Origin: DASUPK01 sp046732465
Lineage (GTDB): Bacteria; Actinomycetota; Thermoleophilia; Solirubrobacterales; 70-9
DNA: 5,963 bases
Direction: 5' to 3'
Assembly: GCA_046732465.1 (NCBI GenBank)
Contig: JBKPND010000024.1
Span: forward strand, 1-5,963
The translations under genes and the position numbers were made by a program. The notes under the pieces are model-generated. The model did not search any database and had not been told where the DNA came from. It worked only from the letters and a program-made list of their open reading frames with translations. This document shows, piece by piece, positions 1 to 5,352 of the stretch. Every line of letters begins with the position of its first letter. Within the stretch, counting starts at the first letter, position 1.

Positions 1-325
1 TCGTGATGCCGACCCATTGTCGCCGTCCGAGGTGAAAGCCGAAGAAGCGCTCGGCGAGCACGGCGAGGAAGACGAGCCCGCCGGAGAGGACGGCCTGCAC
101 GATCGACAGCGGGGCGAGCGAGAGCGCGCCGACGTGCAGCCCCCAGGCCACGATCGCCACGGCCCAGCCGACGGCGAACCATCTGGAGCGAAACAGATCG
201 GCGGCGCTGTGCAGCGGATGGCGGACCCGGATCGGCGGGGCGAGCACCGCGCCGCGGTGCTTGAACAGAAACGCGACGTTGGTGCCCACCGCTGAAGCGA
301 CCGCCAAGAGTAGTCCTAAGATCAT
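1..325 (-). CDS. DMT/EamA-like membrane transporter, N-terminal part (runs off the left edge)
   Basis: The minus strand is open from an ATG at 323-325 to the window edge, giving 108 residues of a multi-pass inner-membrane protein. An in-frame TGA lies only 6 bases upstream of this ATG, so the start cannot be further upstream. Three hydrophobic helices are visible: residues 2-21 (MILGLLLAVASAVGTNVAFL), about 49-71, and about 74-95 with the motif LSIVQAVLSGGLVFLAVLAE. The last segment is typical of the first repeat of drug/metabolite transporter (DMT, EamA) or NIPA-like proteins of actinobacteria. The substrate cannot be told. No clear Shine-Dalgarno sequence precedes the ATG, so translation may be leaderless or weakly initiated. 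The gene lies downstream of, and in the same direction as, the 47-residue basic protein. Family assignment is by pattern only; an unrelated four-helix membrane protein is possible. Confidence 0.8.
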   Translation of the reverse strand, partial: MILGLLLAVASAVGTNVAFLFKHRGAVLAPPIRVRHPLHSAADLFRSRWFAVGWAVAIVAWGLHVGALSLAPLSIVQAVLSGGLVFLAVLAERFFGFHLGRRQWVGIT

Positions 326-488
326 CGTTCACGCGCGATGTGGGGCCACGATCAGTGTCTCGCGCGAAGCGAAAGCCGGTTCCTGGAGTTCCAGATCCGT
401 CCCAGGATTCGCGCTGTGCCCGTTCCCCGGCTCGCCTCTTTACGCCGCAAGCTCGAGACTTGGGTTGCCGCCGTGTGGAGGCCGTCGG

Positions 489-632
489 CTACTTCTTGCG
501 ACCGCTGCGGCTCTTGAGCCGCTCGACCACGGTGCCCCTTGGGCGCCGCTTTTCGGTGCCCTTCTTGAGGAAGCGACCGGTGATCGCGTCGCGTACCCGG
601 CTGCCTTTGCCTGCGCCTCGCTGCTTAGCCAT
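489..632 (-). CDS. Small highly basic protein, 47 residues
   Basis: ATG at 630-632 and TAG at 489-491 enclose 47 codons. The protein is lysine/arginine rich from end to end. It begins MAKQRGAGKGSRVRDAITGR, continues with FLKKGTEKRRPRGTVVERLK and ends SRSGRKK. The pattern 'RxAITGRFhKKGTxKRxPxxTVVE' is, from memory, that of a short conserved protein of unknown role found in many bacteria and sometimes mislabelled as a multidrug transporter; it has no membrane segment. The charge suggests nucleic-acid or ribosome contact, which is inference only. No clear Shine-Dalgarno sequence is present. The stop of the mini-ORF at 642-731 ends 9 bases before this ATG, so the two may be translationally coupled. 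Conserved-looking composition and codon use support a real gene despite its size. Confidence 0.72.
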   Translation of the reverse strand: MAKQRGAGKGSRVRDAITGRFLKKGTEKRRPRGTVVERLKSRSGRKK

Positions 633-641
633 GCGTTGAAG

Positions 642-731
642 CTACTCAGGCCCACGTGCTCGTTCAACTTCCTGCGCGGCTGCCGCATCATCGCCCTCGT
701 CGCACTGCTCGTAGATCGCGTCGAGCGACCC
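642..731 (-). CDS. Possible 29-residue acidic mini-ORF with a non-standard or damaged start (GGG)
   Basis: The minus-strand frame ending with TAG at 642-644 is open up to position 848 but contains no ATG, GTG or TTG. A strong Shine-Dalgarno sequence, AAGGAGG, lies at 740-746. Eight bases after it comes GGG (729-731), exactly where a start is expected, followed by codons for SLDAIYEQCDEGDDAAAAQE and VERARGPE. The peptide is an acidic, helix-prone sequence. Its stop is 9 bases before the ATG of the 47-residue basic protein, which suggests an acidic/basic gene pair. One reading is an ancestral GTG or ATG that mutated to GGG; another is a base-calling error; a third is that the whole ORF is chance. 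No family is recognised. Confidence 0.3.
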   Translation of the reverse strand, partial: GSLDAIYEQCDEGDDAAAAQEVERARGPE

Positions 732-978
732 CGGGATTGCCTCCTTACCCGTCGCCTGCGCGGCGCCGGACGAGCAGGATGATCGAGACGACGACAGCGT
801 CGGCGTCGAGCCGATCTGCCGGACCCTGGGCGTGTCGGCGTCCGCCTGCTACAGCACCACCGGCCTCGGCACGCCGTGCGAGTCCGTGGCTGCGTTTCCC
901 ACTCTTCCCAGCCCAGCGACGGTCCGCCCAGTGCAACCCGCGGGCCACGGCAACAGACTGTTGTCTACGCGGATGCAG
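732..978. other. Intergenic stretch between the regulator and the small genes; no supported gene
   Basis: The region holds the Shine-Dalgarno sequence of the mini-ORF (740-746) and otherwise only short overlapping open frames on both strands. One minus-strand frame (948 down to 745) ends in a hydrophobic run followed by arginines (VVVSIILLVRRRAGDG) and stops directly before the AAGGAGG. The rest of that frame is not protein-like, and I do not call it a gene. No terminator with a T-run is visible after the regulator's stop. Confidence 0.4.
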
Positions 979-1977
979 TCACGGCAAGACTCGGAGCGAC
1001 CGCGCCCGATCCACCGCGGCAGCACGGTCGTGTACACCGAGCTTCTTGTAGGCGCGCTCGGCCCGGCTCTTGGCCGCTCCTCGTGAGATCCCCAGCTTGT
1101 CGGCGATGAGCGCGAAGCTCAGCGTCGTCGGCAGGTAGCGCAGCACGCGGATCTCTGCCGGGGTGACCGAGGCGGCCGTGCGGGCGTCGGCCGCCTTCTC
1201 ATCGGCGGCCCGCACGGCCTCCAAGTCCTCGGCGATGGATTCGGCCGCGGCTTCGTGCGCCGCCTCGACTCGCGACACGTGCTCGTCGACGGCGCGGTCC
1301 GCCGCCTCGTCGGCGGCGGCAATGATCAGGCCCGCAGTGCTGAGCGCGTCGGCTGCCTCGTGCGCCGCGGTCTGTTGCAGCAAGCCCGCCTCCGTCAGCA
1401 CCCTCAGGGTTTCGGCGGCGGCCGCCGACCGGATCCGGGTCGAGGCGGCCACGGCCTCGTCGGCTTCGGCCATCGCCACTACGGCTCGAAGTCTCGCGTC
1501 CGCTTCGGCAGCCTGCGCCGCGGCGATGGATCGAGCCGCATCCTCCATCGCAGTGACCTCGGCGTCGATGACCAGACCCAGCTCCGGCGTGAGGAAGCCG
1601 TCACCCAACACAGCGCCGTCCTCCTCATCGATCACGTCAAAGATCTCTCGAGCCCAGCGGTGCTCGACCAGCAGAAAGGAGACCGCCGTCCCGGCCGGCA
1701 AGGCGTGCGTCAGTCCCCACAGCTGGGCAGCTGCGCCACCGCCGGACTCGGGCCCGGCGCCGCCGATCGGTAAGAGCCTTGCGACAAGCTCACCGAAGTC
1801 GTCGTCCTCACCGAAAGACGACCGGACGACACTGCCGTCCTGGGCCTTGCTCACGATCATCATGTCCAGCACGCGAACGCCGCTGTTGGCCTCGAGTCGA
1901 TCGACGACGGCCACGAGGCGACCAACCAGATCGCCCGGTGGGAGGGACACTGCGAGCAGCTGGAACGGTCTGGACAT
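979..1977 (-). CDS. LuxR-type transcriptional regulator with DUF6325/DUF1269-like N-terminal domain and coiled coil
   Basis: A 332-residue cytoplasmic protein with three parts. Residues about 5-135 resemble the DUF6325/DUF1269 type of stress-associated domain: a conserved beta-helix start, 'GVRVLDMMIVSKAQDGSV', an acidic loop, then 'PAGTAVSFLLVEHRWAREIF'. Residues about 138-268 are an Ala/Glu/Arg-rich helix with almost no glycine or proline, probably a coiled coil for dimerisation. Residues 271-330 are a LuxR/GerE helix-turn-helix: 'VTPAEIRVLRYLP', 'IADKLGISRGAAKSRAERAY', 'KKLGVHDRAAAVDRARSL'. The recognition-helix segment GAAKSR departs from the usual NTVKTH. I chose the ATG at 1975-1977 because GAGGGGG lies 8 bases upstream. 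A longer in-frame extension to 2040 adds 21 residues of unlikely composition. There is no response-regulator receiver domain, so the N-terminal domain or coiled coil presumably senses the signal. Targets are unknown. The HTH is secure; the N-terminal family is a recognition from pattern. Confidence 0.88.
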   Translation of the reverse strand: MSRPFQLLAVSLPPGDLVGRLVAVVDRLEANSGVRVLDMMIVSKAQDGSVVRSSFGEDDDFGELVARLLPIGGAGPESGGGAAAQLWGLTHALPAGTAVSFLLVEHRWAREIFDVIDEEDGAVLGDGFLTPELGLVIDAEVTAMEDAARSIAAAQAAEADARLRAVVAMAEADEAVAASTRIRSAAAAETLRVLTEAGLLQQTAAHEAADALSTAGLIIAAADEAADRAVDEHVSRVEAAHEAAAESIAEDLEAVRAADEKAADARTAASVTPAEIRVLRYLPTTLSFALIADKLGISRGAAKSRAERAYKKLGVHDRAAAVDRARSLRVLP

Positions 1978-1985
1978 CACGTCGA

Positions 1986-1992
1986 CCCCCTC
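1986..1992 (-). promoter_or_regulatory. Ribosome binding site of the LuxR-type regulator
   Basis: GAGGGGG on the minus strand stands 8 bases before the ATG at 1975-1977. This decides the start in favour of the 332-residue form beginning MSRPFQLLAV. Confidence 0.7.
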
Positions 1993-2205
1993 GCAACCGG
2001 CGTTCACGCGGATGGCCCACGGCGAACCGCACGAAGGCAACCCAAGTCTTGCACTGAACCGCTCCGATCACGACGGAGCTGCTCGACTGCTCCACACCCG
2101 GATCCCACTCCCTGCCGACCTTCGCCATGCGCTCGAGAGAGCTCCAGGTGTCAGCCGACGATCGGACAAGTGGTGGCCAGTTCAGGCCGTCGCGATGGGG
2201 CCAGA

Positions 2206-2438
2206 TCACACCGCCACCTTGCGTCCCGGCCGCAGGCGCGCGGCCGCGCGCCAAGCCTGACCGTCGCGTCGACGAGCGCCTCGATCCCCAGCCGCCGCCC
2301 CAGCGCGATCCCGGCATTGACGACCGCGCACTCGTCATCAAAGACAACGCCCGATCGGTCCGACAGGGCCTGCACCCATGCAGGTGACCTCCCGTCGCAG
2401 GCCGCAGCTGCCCGACACAGCCGCTCCTCACCCTGCAC
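2206..2438 (-). pseudogene. IS1380-type transposase, frameshifted N-terminal remnant
   Basis: From a GTG at 2436-2438 the minus strand encodes a segment with IS1380-family hallmarks: 'SGVVFDDECAVVNAGIAL', then 'RRLGIEALVDATVRLGARP'. At about 2235-2245 the family-typical continuation appears in a different frame as 'LRPGRKVAV', which ends at a TGA at 2206-2208. In intact relatives this reads as an N-terminal domain followed by RPGRKV and a long DDE catalytic domain; none of the catalytic part is seen here. The stretch VVNAGIALGRRLGIE also looks shortened compared with the usual form. The remnant sits upstream of the regulator and next to the tRNA-like scars. No terminal inverted repeats were found. 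The family call rests on remembered motifs but is supported by the two-frame match. Confidence 0.55.
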
Positions 2439-2521
2439 AGGAGATCATCTCACTTCCCGCGCCGGCCAGATCACCGCCGCAAGACGGTGGACCGAGGCTG
2501 ATGCCACCCTTCGGACGATGA

Positions 2522-2568
2522 TAAGCGAGGCTGGGTTCGGACCGGCGACCTCTCGCATGTCAAGCAAG
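2522..2568 (-). other. tRNA-Val(GAC)-like 3' half (possible attachment-site scar)
   Basis: Read on the minus strand this is, in order: anticodon stem CTTGC, loop TTGACAT (T33, anticodon GAC), stem GCGAG with five pairs including one G-T; variable region AGGTC; T-arm GCCGG, loop TCCGAAC, CCAGC with one C-A mismatch; then CTCGCTT and A as the acceptor 3' strand and discriminator. The spacing of all parts is that of a canonical tRNA. No D-arm and no matching 5' acceptor strand (AAGCGAG) is found on the upstream side, so it is not a functional tRNA. The T-loop C in place of T54/T55 also suggests decay. The 3' halves of tRNA genes are the usual attachment cores of tyrosine-integrase islands, so a leftover attL/attR is the likeliest reading. 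Confidence 0.5.
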
Positions 2569-2724
2569 GCGCCGTTCGGCAGATCCGCTCAAGTGCGGTC
2601 AGCGGCGGCCACGCGAGTTCTGGGGCAACGACACGCCGGACCAGCCAACACCCGCGGCCCCAGCTTGGCCGGCCGCAGTCCCCGGTACTTCCCAGCAAAG
2701 TGCCTGCTCATGGCCCTTTTGAGA

Positions 2725-2772
2725 TGGGCCGCGGGTGGTTTCGAACCACCGTCCTCTCGCGTAGTGAGGCAT
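2725..2772 (-). other. Second tRNA 3'-end-like sequence (T-arm hairpin), possible attachment scar
   Basis: The minus strand carries GGTGG, loop TTCGAAA, CCACC. This is a perfect five-pair T-arm with a canonical T-loop, preceded by the five-base spacer AGGAC and GCGAG and followed by CGCGGCC C A in the acceptor position. The GCGAG-AGGNC segment matches the first tRNA-like sequence at the same distance from the T-arm. The expected anticodon loop (TCACTAC) lacks T33 and its stem does not pair. Only about 40 bases of tRNA-like sequence are therefore present, and there is no 5' half. It may be a second, more degraded attachment remnant; a chance hairpin cannot be excluded. Confidence 0.35.
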
Positions 2773-2789
2773 GGCGTTCGTCGCGCCTT

Positions 2790-2969
2790 TCACGCGCGAA
2801 AACACCTGCAACCGCCGTAACTGCCAGCCCGCTGGGGTCTTGCGACGGGCCTGATATGGCCCAATACGACGGGGTTTGGCCCAACGAATGGCCCAACGGC
2901 GAGATCCGCGCGCGAGACCATGAGGCTGCACGCAGCGCCCGCGACGGTCGCGATCGCCGCCGCCCACAT
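2790..2969 (-). CDS. Weak candidate: small protein with one membrane helix (59 residues from the first ATG)
   Basis: The minus-strand frame is open from a TAA at 3057-3059 to a TGA at 2790-2792. From an ATG at 2967-2969 it gives MWAAAIATVAGAACSLMVSR, a likely membrane helix, then ADLAVGPFVGPNPVVLGHIR and a basic tail. Upstream of the ATG the same frame reads basic residues and TIWRAAVP with strongly GC-rich third positions, as if a longer coding region had lost its start. No Shine-Dalgarno sequence is convincing. The part encoding VGPFVGPNPVVLGH is built on the TGGCCCAA repeats. No family is recognised. This could be a decayed gene fragment or chance. Confidence 0.22.
   Translation of the reverse strand: MWAAAIATVAGAACSLMVSRADLAVGPFVGPNPVVLGHIRPVARPQRAGSYGGCRCFRA
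2857..2896 (+). repeat. Three short direct repeats TGGCCCAA
   Basis: TGGCCCAA occurs at 2857-2864, 2877-2884 and 2889-2896, that is with starts 20 and 12 bases apart. Three exact 8-mers within 40 bases, about 85 bases from a tRNA-like scar, would fit protein-binding repeats such as integrase arm sites or an operator. They may equally be a by-product of a GP-rich coding frame. Nothing in the sequence decides between these. Confidence 0.4.
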
Positions 2970-3564
2970 CGGGACGGCCGCTCGCCAAATCGTCGCGAGG
3001 GGCCGGGTACGGCGGCCGCGACGGGCGGCGCGTTGTCGGGTCAGCTCGATGCATCGTTACCGCTGGCTCCCAGCGGCGCATGATCGCAGGATCCTCTCGA
3101 CAACCGACGACGCGGGCGACCAGCGGCAGCAGGAGAGGCGCACGCTCGCCGATCCCGCCCCCCGGACGAGCGCTCGCGCTGTCGTCCAACCGGGTCGCGA
3201 GCGAGACCTCGAGCTTCGCGCCATCGACCGCTCCCGTTGTCGAAGGAGCAGTCTCGACCCGCGCGCCTGCTCGTCGTCCCGAGCGGGCGCGGGTCGACGG
3301 ACGCGGCTTCGAGACGCTCGCTCCTCGCGTCCTTTCCGACAATCGCGTGAGCGCCTGCCTGCCGCGACCACGCTGAAGCAGGACGGCTCGCTGCTTCCGT
3401 GCATCCGCCCAGGGCTGGAGTGGACCGCGAAAACCGGTGCAGCGTGGGGCGTTCAATCCGTTTAAACACCTATTCGAGCTCCGGCCCCGCCGGTGATGTT
3501 GAGGGCTGACGACGTGATGGTGCGGCCCTGGTCCGGCGCGGATAGCGCTCGAGCCGGTCCGGGT
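2970..3564. other. About 600 bases without a supported gene; partly coding-like but unassigned
   Basis: Long open frames exist on both strands, as expected at this GC content, but none has a convincing start, ribosome binding site or recognisable domain. One minus-strand frame over roughly 3085-3240 reads VDGAKLEVSLATRLDDSASA followed by RPGGGIGERAPLLLPLVARV, with high GC in third positions, so a decayed coding region is possible. Near 3451-3470 there is an unusually AT-rich spot containing the palindrome GTTTAAAC (3460-3467). Confidence 0.4.
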
Positions 3565-3593
3565 GCGACAGGTGGCGTACATGCAGATACGCT
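3565..3593 (+). promoter_or_regulatory. Candidate sigma-70-type promoter for the coiled-coil gene
   Basis: GCGACA (3565-3570) and TACGCT (3588-3593) are 17 bases apart and match the -35 and -10 consensus at four of six and four of six positions. They lie about 88 bases before the ATG of the membrane-anchored coiled-coil gene. In GC-rich DNA such matches arise by chance, so this is only a candidate. Confidence 0.25.
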
Positions 3594-3680
3594 TGGGTTA
3601 GGTAATTGCGCGCTGGGTTCTTCGCGTTCCTCATCCCGTCGAGCGGTGCGTCCTAGAGAGGAACGAGAAAGAGGGTCCGC

Positions 3681-4040
3681 ATGTCGGCATTTGTGATCAT
3701 CGCGATCGTCGTGGCCGTGCTGATCGTTTTGGCTCTCGTGGCGGTCTATTCCCGACGCCGCGCGGAGCAGAAACAGGTCGCGCGCGCGCGGCTGGCTTCA
3801 GAAGCCACCGGACACCGTCAAGAGGCAGACGCCCACGCCGCCAAGGCTCAGGAACTGGGCCCGGAAGCCGAGGCTCTGCGCCGGGAAGCCACCGAGCGCG
3901 CCGCCTCCGCCGAGAAGGAGGCCGCCCGCGCCGAGGAACTGGGCACGCGCGCCACGCAAGCCGAGCAACAGATTTCCCGCGAGGGCCAAAGCGCCGGCCG
4001 TCACGACGAAAAGGCGGCTGAGCTAGAGGACAAGCTCTAG
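3681..4040 (+). CDS. Membrane-anchored coiled-coil protein, 119 residues
   Basis: The protein starts with an uncharged membrane helix at residues 3-23 (AFVIIAIVVAVLIVLALVAVY), followed by SRRR as a cytoplasmic-side anchor by the positive-inside rule. Residues about 27-117 are a continuous helix rich in Ala, Glu, Arg and Gln without proline except P61, with a repeated 'EAxxRAAxAEKEAARAEELG' pattern typical of a coiled coil. Small actinobacterial proteins of this layout are common; their role is unknown, and envelope scaffolding or stress roles are guesses. The start is supported by GAGGG at 3671-3675, five bases before the ATG. It reads as a single-gene unit ending just before the IS5-type element. 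Ala/Glu bias and the clean single helix make it a confident real gene, although the function is not known. Confidence 0.85.
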   Translation: MSAFVIIAIVVAVLIVLALVAVYSRRRAEQKQVARARLASEATGHRQEADAHAAKAQELGPEAEALRREATERAASAEKEAARAEELGTRATQAEQQISREGQSAGRHDEKAAELEDKL

Positions 4041-4057
4041 GGCCCTCCGCTTCGGAG
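4023..4057 (+). terminator. Two hairpins at the end of the coiled-coil gene, possible terminator
   Basis: CTAGAG-GACAAG-CTCTAG (4023-4040) is a perfect six-pair stem that contains the TAG stop codon. CTCCG-CTT-CGGAG (4045-4057) is a perfect five-pair stem directly after it. There is no T-run, so classical intrinsic termination is doubtful. Many high-GC actinobacterial terminators lack the T-run. Confidence 0.35.
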
Positions 4058-4216
4058 CCGAGTGGAACGGATGGCCCCAACGAGCACTTCCGCTTCCGGA
4101 CGGATGCGGGCTTCCCCTGCGGCTCCTTGGCAGGCTCTCGCAACGGACGAGGACCAAGCGTCCCTCGACGGCGATCGGCTCTCACGCCGCTCCCGCATTC
4201 GCGTGCGTCCGAGCGG

Positions 4217-4240
4217 CGGACCTCGTTGTTGCGTCACGGT
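4217..4240 (+). repeat. Left terminal inverted repeat of the IS5-type element
   Basis: It starts CGGACCT and has GCGTC at offset 14, matching the reverse complement of 5065-5088 imperfectly. Confidence 0.5.
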
Positions 4241-5027
4241 CGGATGTGTCGCCAGCAGATGAGCGAGCATCCGAGGCTCAGGAATGCACAGTGCAGGCCG
4301 GCGTTGCGTTCCCAGCGGATGCGGAGCCGGCGGAAGTTGTGCAGCCAGGCGAACGTGCGCTCGACCACCCAGCGCACCCGCCGAGTCCGGAGCCGTGCTC
4401 GGTAGAACGCCGCGCGATCACTGGTTTGACGCCTCGGCGCCACAGCTCGCGACGGTACTTGTCGTGGTCATAGCCGCGATCGGCGATCAACCGGTCCGGT
4501 CGTCGGCGAGGCCGACCGCGTTTGCCCGCGATCGCGCCGATCCCATCGACGAGGGGCAGCAGTTGGGTGACGTCATTGCGATGGCCACCGGTCAGCGTCG
4601 CGGCCAGCGGCACGCCGTGACAGTCCACGATCAGGTGGTGCTTGGACCCGGTGCGGCCGCGGTCGACTGGCGACCTGCCGGTCAGCGGACCGCCACGCAA
4701 AGCGCGAATATGGCTGCCGTCCACCACCCCGGCCGACCAGTCGAGCCGCCCGAGGGCGTTGAGCCGCCTGAGCAACTCGCGATGCAAGCGATCCCACACG
4801 CCGGCCGCCTGCCATTCGGCCAGCCGCCGCCACGCCGTGACGCCCGAGCAGCCAAGCTGCCGAGGCAGCACCCGCCACGGCACACCCGTCACCAGCACGA
4901 ACAGGATGCCCGTGAACGCGATGCGGTTATCAACACGAGGACGCCCAATCCGCCGAGGCACACGTTCCGGCAACAGCGGCTCCAGCACCGCCCAGATCCC
5001 ATCATCGACATGTACCGACTCGGCCAT
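4234..5027 (-). pseudogene. IS5-family transposase with a one-base frameshift
   Basis: Starts at ATG 5025-5027 with GAGGGG six bases upstream. The first part has the DUF4096-like N-terminal domain (VDDGIWAVLEPLLPE, GRPRVDNRIAFTGILFVL, GVPWRVLP), then the DDE fold: D103 in VVDGSHIRA, GSKHHLIVDCHG, and D183 in LIADRGYDHD. After residue 216 (STEHGSGLG) the frame runs into nonsense. One base back, at about 4380, the family-typical ending RVRWVVERTFAWLHNFRRLR, with catalytic E223, continues to TGA at 4234-4236. Restoring one base gives 264 residues, the normal size. The junction (GGCGGGTGCG) has no classical slippery heptamer and lies far downstream of the usual programmed site, so a deletion is likelier than programmed frameshifting. 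A sequencing error is also possible. If real, the element cannot make full transposase. Confidence 0.87.
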
Positions 5028-5064
5028 ACGGTGCCCCTCGCTCCGGCGCTCACATCATTCGCGA

Positions 5065-5088
5065 CCCCGGACGCGGGCTCAAGGTCCG
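5065..5088 (-). repeat. Right terminal inverted repeat of the IS5-type element
   Basis: Read on the minus strand from 5088 it starts CGGACCT and has GCGTC at offset 14, matching 4217-4240 imperfectly. Confidence 0.5.
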
Positions 5089-5121
5089 AGACTTCTGAAA
5101 CCGCTTCTTACTGCCGCCGGG

Positions 5122-5352
5122 ATGGTCGCGGTGGTCAACAGCGTGGTGGTCGGGGCGTGCGCAGGCCTGGTGCTGGAAGCCGCGGGCGTCCACTCGGTTG
5201 CGATTCCGGTTGCCGTCGGAGCACCCATCGGAGTTGCTGCGTTCATCTTGCACGAACGCCACCACCGTCGCGCGCGCGACGCCTACGGCCCAGAGACCGT
5301 CGATCGGGCCGCGATCTTCGTTCCACCATCGCAACGGGCTAACGCGGCGTGA
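5122..5352 (+). CDS. Small membrane protein with two predicted helices, 76 residues
   Basis: From ATG 5122-5124 to TGA 5350-5352. Two hydrophobic segments, residues about 2-21 (VAVVNSVVVGACAGLVLEAA) and 25-43 (SVAIPVAVGAPIGVAAFIL), are separated by a short turn. They are followed by HERHHRRAR and a polar tail ending in PPSQRANAA that is probably cytoplasmic. No family is recognised. No strong Shine-Dalgarno sequence precedes the ATG. The frame remains open upstream through PRLLKPLLTAAG to the IS5-type border 33 bases away, so the true N-terminus may have been removed or replaced by the insertion. Either a complete mini membrane protein or a 3' fragment of a longer one fits. Confidence 0.55.
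   Translation: MVAVVNSVVVGACAGLVLEAAGVHSVAIPVAVGAPIGVAAFILHERHHRRARDAYGPETVDRAAIFVPPSQRANAA

Larger units (their letters stand above)
4217..5088 (-). mobile_element. IS5-family insertion sequence, about 872 bp
   Basis: The element carries one transposase gene on the minus strand that nearly fills it. Candidate imperfect terminal inverted repeats are 4217-4240 and 5065-5088. Both start CGGACCT and share GCGTC at the same offset of 14 bases, with about 15 matches in 23 positions. The left repeat overlaps the transposase stop codon, a usual arrangement. Total length fits IS5-family elements of 0.8-0.9 kb. No clear target-site duplication is visible at the two borders, so the exact ends could be off by a few bases or the flanks have changed since insertion. 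The element separates the coiled-coil gene from the small membrane protein. Confidence 0.72.

Noticed and set aside
1163..2260. 365-codon open frame on the plus strand
   Set aside because: It is antisense to the LuxR-type regulator; its Ser/Ala/Thr-rich low-complexity product mirrors the Ala-rich coiled coil and has no domain or ribosome site.
2522..2772. Complete tRNA genes
   Set aside because: Only 3' halves are present; no D-arm or matching 5' acceptor strand was found upstream of either one.
2920..3465. 181-codon open frame on the plus strand
   Set aside because: No Shine-Dalgarno sequence, Arg-rich without domains, and the opposite strand has more coding-like frames in the same place.
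2599..3582. 327-codon open frame on the minus strand
   Set aside because: It runs straight through the second tRNA-like sequence (2725-2772), has Arg/Pro-rich nonsense composition and no recognisable domain or start signal.
4041..4216. Gene interrupted by the IS5-type element on its left side
   Set aside because: No frame in this 176-base stretch has protein-like composition or joins sensibly to the frame right of the element; insertion into intergenic DNA is simpler on this side.
4284..5342. 352-codon open frame on the plus strand
   Set aside because: It is antisense to the IS5-family transposase and is explained by the GC-rich codon bias of that gene.
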